A program made the translations under genes and the position numbers. A stretch of 64,000 nt of DNA from contig NZ_JAQQFR010000001.1 in assembly GCF_046025915.1 (NCBI RefSeq), positions 186,001 through 250,000 on the forward strand. Reading direction: 5' to 3'. Origin of the DNA: Herbaspirillum rhizosphaerae_A (GTDB lineage Bacteria > Pseudomonadota > Gammaproteobacteria > Burkholderiales > Burkholderiaceae_D). Below are positions 1 through 7,413 of this stretch, in pieces. Position 1 is the stretch's first letter, and every line of letters begins with the position of its first letter. Under the pieces are notes generated by a model. It did not search any database. It was given only the letters and a program-made list of their open reading frames with translations, and was not told the origin of the DNA.

Positions 1-126
1 CCTGTAACGGATACACAAAATTACAGTCTGTACATTTCAGCTGATCTACATTGGAGTCATCGGCTGCGTGGCAATCGGAGAGCGCCGCAAGAACCGACGA
101 CTCATTTAAAAACACGGGAGTACATC

Positions 127-456
127 ATGACCTACAAGAATATTGTCCTGGCAGTCTTGCTGGCCACGAGCGCTGCATCGGCAGTGCTGATGGCGCCGGC
201 AGCACAAGCGCAAGCACGCACCTCGGTGGATATCCGCATCGGCACGCCACCTCCACCACCACGTTATGAACGCGCGCCACCGCCACGTGGCGGCTACGTG
301 TGGGCGCCGGGTTACTGGGCATGGAATGGCCATCGCCACGTCTGGGTCGGCGGTCACTGGGAGCGCGTACGCCGTGGCTACCATCGCTATGCCCCACCAG
401 GCTGGCATCAGGATCCGGACGGCTGGCGTTTCAATCGCGGTGGCTGGGAACGTTGA
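127..456 (+). CDS. Exported YXWGXW-repeat protein
   Basis: A small exported protein of 109 residues. Residues 1-29 form a signal peptide (hydrophobic core, then an AQAQA-type cleavage site). The mature part is rich in Pro, Tyr, Trp, Gly and His and carries tandem aromatic motifs, WAPGYW and WVGGHW, followed by a related GW-rich tail. This places it in the YXWGXW/BcpO-related group of small periplasmic or outer-membrane proteins common in Burkholderiales. Their biochemical role is not established. A stretch of five prolines precedes the repeats. The gene stands alone and is followed by a strong bidirectional terminator. The family assignment is secure; no function should be inferred. Confidence 0.85.
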   Translation: MTYKNIVLAVLLATSAASAVLMAPAAQAQARTSVDIRIGTPPPPPRYERAPPPRGGYVWAPGYWAWNGHRHVWVGGHWERVRRGYHRYAPPGWHQDPDGWRFNRGGWER

Positions 457-484
457 TCCGGAAGCTCCGATCCTCGTCGAAGCA

Positions 485-517
485 AAAAAGCCTGCATGGT
501 AACCATGCAGGCTTTTT
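485..517. terminator. Bidirectional intrinsic terminator
   Basis: Perfect inverted repeat with arms AAAAAGCCTGCATGGT and its complement, separated by a single A. The GC-rich stem is flanked by A5 and T5, so it can act on both strands. It lies between two convergent genes, 29 bp after the exported protein and 33 bp after the end of the FMN-binding protein gene. Confidence 0.9.
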
Positions 518-549
518 AATTGCTGCAGCCTTGCCGCAAAAAACACCTG

Positions 550-1176
550 TCAGTACAGCGTCGTCTTCACGCGTTCCGGCAAGGCGGCATCATAGGCAGC
601 GCCATCAATAGCCGCCTGGCTGACACGCTCCAGAATCTGCCCCGGCGTCGGCAGGCTGCTGCGCTCGACATGGCGTGCAGCGTCCCACAATCCGGCGCGC
701 GCCACCGCACGCGAGCATTGAAAGAAAATCGTCTCCACCTTGATCACCAGAACCACCTTGGGTTGCTTGTCGTCGATGGCATAGCGCGCAAGCAAGGCCG
801 GATCGGTGCTGATGCGTGCACGACCGTTGATCCGCAGCGTCTCGCCCAGACCCGGAATCAGAAACAGCATCGCCACGCGTGGATCGCTGATCAGATTGCG
901 CAGACTGTCGATACGATTATTGCCGCGACGCTCGGGAAGGATCACCGTGTGAGCGTCGACCACGTCGACAAAACCACGCGGATCGCCGCGCGGCGAACAA
1001 TCCAGACCATCCGGCCCGACCGTCGCCAGAGCAAGAAAAGGCGATGCGGCGATCCATTGCCGGTAGTACTCGTCGATGTGATCGAGTTCTTTGGCCAGCG
1101 AGGCCTGTGCAGGCTGGCCGAACAAGGCTTCCAGCTTCTCTACGGTCTCAATATCGAATTGATGATCTGCCAACAT
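550..1176 (-). CDS. Pyridoxamine 5'-phosphate oxidase-family FMN-binding protein
   Basis: A 208-residue cytoplasmic protein of the split-barrel FMN-binding fold. Visible family features are the first strand pair (FLALATVGPDGLDCSPRGD), the ILPERRGNNRIDSLRNL segment that contacts FMN phosphate, and the later NGRARISTDP strand. It resembles the MSMEG_1061-type subgroup rather than true PdxH. The substrate is unknown; relatives reduce flavin-linked or F420-linked substrates or sit in stress operons. I place the start at 1176 because AAAGGAGC lies just upstream on the minus strand; the reading frame continues further upstream but has no ribosome site there. It is just downstream of the mnmC-like gene and on the same strand (46 bp gap), so the two may be co-transcribed. 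Confidence 0.85.
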   Translation of the reverse strand: MLADHQFDIETVEKLEALFGQPAQASLAKELDHIDEYYRQWIAASPFLALATVGPDGLDCSPRGDPRGFVDVVDAHTVILPERRGNNRIDSLRNLISDPRVAMLFLIPGLGETLRINGRARISTDPALLARYAIDDKQPKVVLVIKVETIFFQCSRAVARAGLWDAARHVERSSLPTPGQILERVSQAAIDGAAYDAALPERVKTTLY

Positions 1177-1222
1177 GCAACGCTCCTTTGATAGTCTCAA
1201 ATTCTGTTCGCTGGAATGACCG

Positions 1223-3028
1223 TCACCGCCTACCATGCCGATGCGCCTTCAACGCAAACCGCGCGGGATCCAGCAAACCCAGCAAGTCTTTAGCCAGCGG
1301 TGCCGGTTCTCCCTCCAGATGGCAGGCGAGAATTTCTGCTGCGAGCGGCGCCCAGATCAGGCCGCGTGATGCGCAAGCCAGCAGGCCGTGCAGTTGCGGC
1401 TGACGCGGTACGTCCCGCAGTTGCACCTCTCCCGCGCTGGCTAGTGCAGCATCATCCGGCAAGGAGCCGATCAATGGCAAGCGGTCGGCCGACACGCAAC
1501 GAAAACCGACCCGGCCCGACAAGGGCATGTCATTTGCAGCCGACGTCAATGTGGCTGCCAGCTCGGGTTGCCGCAGCAACTGACCAAGCTTATCGAGATT
1601 GCCGCGATGGCTGTCGATGCGCAATGCCGGATCATCGTCCTGATCGTAGCTGGCGCCCATGCTGATCACGCCGTCAACCGCGCCGGTAAGATAGCCATCG
1701 CCGCACAATACAAAAGGCAAGTCCGGCAAAGCGGAGGCAGGCAAATGACTGACCTGCCCGCGTATCGCCTGCAAGGGCAAAGAATCGGCCTGCGCAAATC
1801 GTGTGGCATGCATGCCGTTGGCCAGAATGACGACCGGCGCTTGCGCAATCATTTTTCCATCCACATTGCAGACCTGCCAGGTATCGTCGGTACGCCGCAA
1901 AGAACTCGCCGTCTGCTGGAAGTGCCGCTGTACGCGGTCGCCACATGCCTCCAGCATTGCTTCGCAGACGATGGCCGGCCGCAACCAGCCGCCGGTCGGG
2001 AAGAACCAGCCACTGCCGGTTGCCATGCCCAGACGCGCGCTGGCCTCATCCGCCGACAACCATTGGGCGTAACCGGCGGGATAGTTCCAATGCCGTGCGG
2101 CTTGCTCGAAGGCGTCGGCCTGTTCGGCATCGCGCGCCACCTGCAGCACGCCGCATGCCTGCCCCGCCTGACGAGCGCGGTCGAATACGCCGCTGCGCGC
2201 CCAGACCTGCTGCGCAAACAGAAACGCCGCGCGCGTCAGCCGCGCCGTGGGATTGTCGTCGCGCGAAATCGCCGGCATGTAGACGCCTGCCAGATTGCCG
2301 GACGCTTCCTGCGCGGCCTGTGCATGTTGCTCGATCAGCGTCACCTGCCAGCCGCGCGCGGCCAGGCTTTCACAGGCAGCGCTGCCGGCTAGCCCGGCGC
2401 CAATGACGATGGCTTTGCGCTCGATATGACTTGTGGCCGATGACGTCTCCCAACGCGGTGAAAAAAGTGCGGGCATGAAGTTGCTCTCATCCTCACTCTT
2501 GTTCTCCGAGATGAAACCGGCCTGCTGCCATTCCCGACGCCCAAACGGCAACGCTCCTTGCGCCAGCACACGCGCTTGCGGCGCCGCCAATCGACTCAGC
2601 CATTTCAACAGCGCACTGTTCCAAGCCTGATCGCTGCGCAAGAGAAAGAAGTCGATACGCGCGTCCAATTGCGGCAGGCTGCTCAGCAGATCGCCATTGA
2701 TCAGCGTGAACACCAGCTGCCTTTTCCTTTGCGTCAGAAACAACCGGTGATAACCCGGTACTTGCGGCGGCCAGGCTTGCTGCAGTTGTTCGGGTAATGC
2801 TGATGGCCATTGCGCCAACTGTTCGCGCGTGGGCGGTTGCGGATCAATGACCAGGTAGTGCAGGCGGCCCGGCGCCTCCGTGTCCGATCTCCATGCCAAC
2901 CAGGCTTGCAGCAGTTGCACGCCGTCGCCAAAGCCGTTTTGCAAGATGGTGAATTGCGTACGCCCGCGCCAATGCCGCTGCAAGTCGGCGTCGTTAAACT
3001 GAGGATAATCCGGCGAAGATGGCGTCAT
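1223..3028 (-). CDS. mnmC: MnmC-type FAD-dependent tRNA-modifying protein, N-terminal domain degenerate
   Basis: MnmC finishes the wobble-U34 modification of certain tRNAs: its C-terminal FAD domain converts cmnm5s2U to nm5s2U and its N-terminal domain methylates that to mnm5s2U. The 601-residue protein has a clear C-terminal DAO-type oxidoreductase from about residue 204 (VIGAGLAGSAACE dinucleotide motif, GLIWAPLAAE near the end). The N-terminal 200 residues align with the methyltransferase only loosely. The usual leading ~50 residues are absent, the SAM loop normally like ETGFGTGLN reads LQNGFGDGVQ, and the DGFAPxxNPxxW catalytic motif is replaced around residues 127-143 by sequence without it. 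I therefore expect oxidase but perhaps no methyltransferase activity. The ATG at 3028 is chosen because the family homology begins directly after it; upstream codons are low-quality. Confidence 0.8.
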   Translation of the reverse strand: MTPSSPDYPQFNDADLQRHWRGRTQFTILQNGFGDGVQLLQAWLAWRSDTEAPGRLHYLVIDPQPPTREQLAQWPSALPEQLQQAWPPQVPGYHRLFLTQRKRQLVFTLINGDLLSSLPQLDARIDFFLLRSDQAWNSALLKWLSRLAAPQARVLAQGALPFGRREWQQAGFISENKSEDESNFMPALFSPRWETSSATSHIERKAIVIGAGLAGSAACESLAARGWQVTLIEQHAQAAQEASGNLAGVYMPAISRDDNPTARLTRAAFLFAQQVWARSGVFDRARQAGQACGVLQVARDAEQADAFEQAARHWNYPAGYAQWLSADEASARLGMATGSGWFFPTGGWLRPAIVCEAMLEACGDRVQRHFQQTASSLRRTDDTWQVCNVDGKMIAQAPVVILANGMHATRFAQADSLPLQAIRGQVSHLPASALPDLPFVLCGDGYLTGAVDGVISMGASYDQDDDPALRIDSHRGNLDKLGQLLRQPELAATLTSAANDMPLSGRVGFRCVSADRLPLIGSLPDDAALASAGEVQLRDVPRQPQLHGLLACASRGLIWAPLAAEILACHLEGEPAPLAKDLLGLLDPARFALKAHRHGRR

Positions 3029-3163
3029 GCAAATGAAGAAAGAGGACAGAGGACAGACCTGCTGCCGAGACAACGACAGCTTGCCCGATATGATACGCTG
3101 TCCTTTCACTGTGTTTGCCTTGCTCGACACCGCCAGCTGCCGGAAATATTTCCCTCATTCCTT

Positions 3164-4117
3164 ATGCCGCAACGCCCTTCCTCCAACACGCGCCTTCCCC
3201 CGCTGTCCGCCTTGCGATTTTTTGAAGTCGCCGGCCGGCTGCAAAGTTTCAAGCTGGCAGCGGCCGAGCTGAATGTCACGCCCAGCGCCGTCAGCCACGG
3301 CATCGTCAGTCTGGAACAAAGCCTGGGCGTCACGCTGTTCGTGCGTGAACCGCGCAAACTGAGTCTCACGCCCGAAGGCGCCGACTACCTGCGCTACATC
3401 TCGGAAGCCTTCGCACTGATCGCCACCGGCACGCAACGCCTGCCCGGTCAGGGCGACCGCTACGGTCTGCAGCGCAGCATCACCGTCAGTTGCGCTCCGA
3501 CGCTGGCATCGCGCTGGTTGCTGCCGCGCCTGCCGGCATTCCGCGATCATTGGCCCGATACGAATGTCACTGTGGACACCTCGCAGCGCCAGGTCAATCT
3601 GTCGACGGATGGTTTTGACTTCGCCATCCGCATGAGCCGTGCGCAAGTTGTTGACGCCAATTGGGCGCGATTGTTTGGAGAGCAGCTGGTGCCGGTATGC
3701 AGTCCGGCCTATCGTGATCGCCTACTTGAACTTGATGCGCAAGGTGAGATTGACCTGTCCCGTGACCTGCACCGCGCTACGCTGATCCACGTTAGCCAGG
3801 CTAGCGAAGACTGGTCGACCTGGCTTGCCCATGCCGGCCTCAAAGACATCGACGCGCATCGCGGTCTGCGCTTCGACACCATCCAGATGGCTTTTGAAGC
3901 AGCAGCCGGCGGCCTCGGCGTGGCGCTGGGACGACGCCCGCTGGTGGACCGCGATCTGGAAGCGGGAATGCTGGTCGAACTCAGCCCGCAAGTAGTTGAC
4001 GCCGAAACCGCCTACTGGCTGGTCAGCGCGCAGGACACCGGACATCGCCCCGACCTGTCCGGCTTCAAACACTGGCTGCTGCAAGAAGCGCGCAGCTTCG
4101 AAGAACAGCGGGCGTAG
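3164..4117 (+). CDS. LysR-family regulator (GcvA-like)
   Basis: A 317-residue transcription factor. Residues 8-66 form the winged helix-turn-helix (FFEVAGRLQSFKLAAAELNV, then TPSAVSHGIVSLEQSLGV). Residues 95-300 form the periplasmic-binding-like effector domain with the GcvA-type pattern (TVSCAPTLASRWLLPRLPAF). It is divergent from the mnmC-like gene, with 135 bp between start codons, and precedes an MFS gene on the same strand by about 110 bp. A role in controlling the MFS carrier is plausible but unproven. I chose ATG 3164 because it gives the normal N-terminal length; the frame is open 350 bp upstream but that part lies antisense to mnmC. Confidence 0.88.
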   Translation: MPQRPSSNTRLPPLSALRFFEVAGRLQSFKLAAAELNVTPSAVSHGIVSLEQSLGVTLFVREPRKLSLTPEGADYLRYISEAFALIATGTQRLPGQGDRYGLQRSITVSCAPTLASRWLLPRLPAFRDHWPDTNVTVDTSQRQVNLSTDGFDFAIRMSRAQVVDANWARLFGEQLVPVCSPAYRDRLLELDAQGEIDLSRDLHRATLIHVSQASEDWSTWLAHAGLKDIDAHRGLRFDTIQMAFEAAAGGLGVALGRRPLVDRDLEAGMLVELSPQVVDAETAYWLVSAQDTGHRPDLSGFKHWLLQEARSFEEQRA

Positions 4118-4230
4118 CGCGTTCCCATGCATAGATGAGTTCGGCTCATCTGTCGTCAACAGTTTTTCCTTTGTCGTGGCGCGGGCGCGCTGCTAGTGTG
4201 ACGGCTGTCATCGCATCCAGGACAGCTACC

Positions 4231-5514
4231 ATGCCGGCACCTTCAACACATTCATCTCAGCCGCTGAGCCGCAACGCACTCATCGTCGTCCTCACCGCCG
4301 GGCTGGTGCTCAGCGTCGTGATGGGCATACGCCAGACCTTCGGCCTGTTCATCAATCCGTTTTCCTACGACCGCGGTTTGCCGGTGACGATCATCGCGTT
4401 CGCCATCGCCCTGCACAATCTGGTCTGGGGATTCGCCCAGCCGTTTGCAGGCGCAGCGGCCGACCGCTATGGCGCAACGCCGGTGGTCGCTTTCGGTGCG
4501 GCGACCTTTGCCGGCGGTCTGGCCTTGGCTGCCGTCGCACCATCGGGATTATTGCTGGTGCTGGGATTGGGCGTGCTGGTCGGCATCGGCATCAGCTGTA
4601 CCAGCTTCGGCGTGGTGCTGGCGGCAGTGGGCCGTGTCGCCACACCGCAGCAACGCAGCATGGCGATGGGCATCGCCAGCGCCGGTGGCTCGCTCGGCCA
4701 GGTGCTGCTGGTGCCGCTGGCACAAACCGTCCGCGAAAGCGCCAGCGTCTCGATGTCGCTGTTCGTGCTGGCAGTATTGACGCTACTGATCGCGCCCGCC
4801 GGTATGTTGCTCGACCGGAGCCGGCGCAAGTCTGTCGCTACCTCCCCATCCGCTCTTCCTGACACCAACGCCACAACACCAACGGACTCAAGCTCATCGT
4901 CGCTGAAAGATGTACTGGCCCTCGCCGCCCGCCATCGCGGCTATCGTTTGCTAACCATCGGCTTTTTCACCTGCGGCTTTCAGTTGGCGTTCATCGGTAC
5001 CCATTTGCCGGGTTATCTGCTGCTCTGCCACATGCCGCTTGGATTGGGTGCGACTGCGCTGGCGCTGATCGGCCTGTTCAATATGGCTGGCAGCTGGGGT
5101 TGCGGCTGGCTGGGCGGACGTTTTCGCCAGCAATATGTACTGGGCTGGCTGTACCTGATCCGCAGCGCCGCCATCGTGGCTTTCCTGCTGCTGCCGACCA
5201 GCACTACCTCTGTCGTGATCTTTGCGGCCGTCATGGGCCTGACCTGGCTGGGTACCGTACCGCTCACCAGTGGACTGGTCGCCAAGGTGTTCGGTACACG
5301 CCATCTCGGTACCTTGTTCGGCGTGTGCTTCATGAGCCATCAGATCGGCTCTTTCCTCGGTGCATGGCTGGGCGGATTCATGTTCGACCTGACCGGCTCC
5401 TACACCCTCGTGTGGGGCGCCACGGTTGCGGCAGGACTGATGGCAGCGCTGTTGCATTTTCCGATTGACGATCAGGCCGTCGACATCCCCACCGGGCAAA
5501 TGCAGCCGACCTGA
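4231..5514 (+). CDS. MFS transporter
   Basis: A 427-residue inner-membrane carrier with about 12 hydrophobic segments in two bundles split by a hydrophilic loop near residues 195-225 (DRSRRKSVATSPSALPDTNA and following). The first half has the GxxADRYG loop after helix 2. The N-terminal motif (RQTFGLFINPFSYDRGL) and overall pattern match OxlT/monocarboxylate-type MFS proteins of proteobacteria, so an organic-anion substrate is likely; the actual substrate cannot be read. Start 4231 follows AGGACAG at a good distance; the frame remains open further upstream without a ribosome site. Lies downstream of a LysR gene that may regulate it. Confidence 0.87.
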   Translation: MPAPSTHSSQPLSRNALIVVLTAGLVLSVVMGIRQTFGLFINPFSYDRGLPVTIIAFAIALHNLVWGFAQPFAGAAADRYGATPVVAFGAATFAGGLALAAVAPSGLLLVLGLGVLVGIGISCTSFGVVLAAVGRVATPQQRSMAMGIASAGGSLGQVLLVPLAQTVRESASVSMSLFVLAVLTLLIAPAGMLLDRSRRKSVATSPSALPDTNATTPTDSSSSSLKDVLALAARHRGYRLLTIGFFTCGFQLAFIGTHLPGYLLLCHMPLGLGATALALIGLFNMAGSWGCGWLGGRFRQQYVLGWLYLIRSAAIVAFLLLPTSTTSVVIFAAVMGLTWLGTVPLTSGLVAKVFGTRHLGTLFGVCFMSHQIGSFLGAWLGGFMFDLTGSYTLVWGATVAAGLMAALLHFPIDDQAVDIPTGQMQPT

Positions 5515-5651
5515 GTGGGTATAAACGGGTGTAAAAAGACGGACCGAAGGAAACGCATTAAAATCGTTACGCCTTCGGATCCGCTCCTTTTACGCTTGCG
5601 CGCGTTGTGCGCAACTTTTTGCCTGCCACTGCCTGCGATTGACCGCCATCC

Positions 5652-6584
5652 ATGCTCGCCATCTTCAATGTCGTTTTTCCGATTTTCGCGCTGATCTTTC
5701 TCGGCTACCTGTGCCGCAAGCGCAATATCCTCAGCGTCAATGCCGCCAGCGAGCTGAACCGCTTCGTCATCTATCTGGGCCTGCCCGCGCTGCTGTTTGA
5801 TTCGATTGCGCGTCTGACACCGGCTGACTTCAGCAATCTGCGCTTCATTGCCGTGTTCGCCATCGGCATCGCCGCCGTGTTCCTGCTGACGGTATGGATC
5901 AAGTATCGCCAGGGCGCGGCAGCCGCCGACATCATCATCGACAGCCTCGGCACTTCGTACGCCAATGTCGGCTTCATCGGCATTCCTCTCTGCTTGCTGG
6001 CCTTCGGCCGCGACGGCATGCCGCCGGCGGTGATCGCCATGGTCATGACGGCGTGTCTGTTGTTTGCCATTGCGATTGTCTTGTTGGAAATCTGCCTGCA
6101 CGCCGAAAAACACATCGGCCGCAGCCTGCTCAAGACCGGCAATTCGCTGATTCGCAATCCCATCCTGATCGCACCCATTCTCGGCGGGCTGGTGGCCAGC
6201 AGCGGCTATGTATTGCCGACCGGTGTGCAGCAGCTGTTCAAACTACTGGGTGCCGCCGCCAGCCCCTGCGCACTGGTGTCGCTTGGACTATTCCTCGCGC
6301 AGCCGATACAGAACAAAGAGTCCGGCTCGGTCAGTCTGCTGGTGAGTTTCAAGCTTCTGCTGCATCCGGCCATCACAGCGGTGTTCGCTTACTGGATTCT
6401 GCCACTGCCTAAATTGTGGGCGGACACGGCGCTGCTGCTGTCGGCCATGCCGATCGGCACCGGCCCCTTCATGCTGGCGGAGCTGTATCAACGCGAAGCG
6501 GCACTGATGTCGCGCGCGATTCTGATTTCCACGACCACGTCGCTGGTGACGATCTCCTTGATCCTCGCCTGGATTGCCCACTGA
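5652..6584 (+). CDS. AEC-family (auxin efflux carrier-like) transporter
   Basis: A 310-residue membrane protein with about ten transmembrane helices. Family hallmarks are an N-terminal half beginning FNVVFPIFALIFLGYLCRK, the glycine-rich GTSYANVGFIGIPL segment of helix 4, and the C-terminal half with PIGTGPFMLAELYQRE. Bacterial AEC members move malonate, malate or other small organic acids; this one is uncharacterised. It ends only 19 bp before the metallophosphoesterase start on the same strand, so the two may be translated from one mRNA, though no functional link is obvious. Confidence 0.88.
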   Translation: MLAIFNVVFPIFALIFLGYLCRKRNILSVNAASELNRFVIYLGLPALLFDSIARLTPADFSNLRFIAVFAIGIAAVFLLTVWIKYRQGAAAADIIIDSLGTSYANVGFIGIPLCLLAFGRDGMPPAVIAMVMTACLLFAIAIVLLEICLHAEKHIGRSLLKTGNSLIRNPILIAPILGGLVASSGYVLPTGVQQLFKLLGAAASPCALVSLGLFLAQPIQNKESGSVSLLVSFKLLLHPAITAVFAYWILPLPKLWADTALLLSAMPIGTGPFMLAELYQREAALMSRAILISTTTSLVTISLILAWIAH

Positions 6585-6603
6585 GTTCATACCAAACCCG
6601 CCT

Positions 6604-7407
6604 ATGAAAATCCAGATCGCCTCCGACCTGCACCTTGAACGCATGAGTGGTTTTCCCGGCTACCGCGCGGTCGAGCCGACCGATGCCGATGTGCTGGTGA
6701 TCGCCGGTGACATCCACAACGGCGTCGCTGCAATCGATGCCTTCGCCGACTGGCCGGTGCCGGCGATTTATATCCATGGCAATCATGAAGCCTACGACGC
6801 GCAATACCCGGTCGTGGTCGAGGACATCCGCCGCCATGCCGATGCCCATGGCGGCAATGTCATCCATTTGGAAAACAATGCACGCATCATCGGCGGCGTG
6901 CGTTTTCTCGGTTGCTGCCTGTGGACCGACTATTCTTTGCAGCAAGAAGGCGTGGAACCGCTGACGCTGGAAGCGGCGATGGAAGAGGCAGGCAGAATCC
7001 TTTACGACCATCGCGTGATCACCATGCCGGATGGCGTCTTCCTGCCGCAACATGCCTTGGAATTACATCGGCAATCACGCCATTGGCTGACGCAACAACT
7101 GGCACAGGATTTCGACGGCCCGACCGTGGTAGTGACGCATCATGGCGTGCATCCGCAGTCGATCCACGCGCGATTCGCCGGTTCTCCGCTCAATCCCGGT
7201 TTCATCAGCGACCTCACGCCCTTGCTGGCGCAGGCGGATCTGTGGATACACGGCCACGTGCACAACAGTTTTGATTATGAAGTGGAAGGTTGCCGCGTCA
7301 TCACCAACCCCCGCGGCTATGCGCTCAATCTCAGACAGGCGCAATCATTGGCGGAAATCGAATGGGAGAACCCGCATTTCAATCCGCAGCTGGTGGTGGA
7401 GATCTGA
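6604..7407 (+). CDS. Metallophosphoesterase
   Basis: A 267-residue calcineurin-like phosphoesterase. Metal-binding blocks occur in the standard order: DLHLE near the N-terminus (residues 7-11), GDIHNG, the GNHEAYD block, TVVVTHHGVHPQS, and GHVHNSFDYE near the C-terminus. These supply the Asp, His and Asn ligands of a dinuclear metal site. It belongs to the group of stand-alone cytoplasmic phosphoesterases whose natural substrate is unknown. The ATG at 6604 gives the conserved MKIQIASDLHLE N-terminus; an in-frame TTG 30 bp upstream lies inside the AEC gene. It converges on the c-di-GMP protein gene with only 6 bp between them and no obvious terminator. Confidence 0.9.
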   Translation: MKIQIASDLHLERMSGFPGYRAVEPTDADVLVIAGDIHNGVAAIDAFADWPVPAIYIHGNHEAYDAQYPVVVEDIRRHADAHGGNVIHLENNARIIGGVRFLGCCLWTDYSLQQEGVEPLTLEAAMEEAGRILYDHRVITMPDGVFLPQHALELHRQSRHWLTQQLAQDFDGPTVVVTHHGVHPQSIHARFAGSPLNPGFISDLTPLLAQADLWIHGHVHNSFDYEVEGCRVITNPRGYALNLRQAQSLAEIEWENPHFNPQLVVEI

Positions 7408-7413
7408 CGTTTT

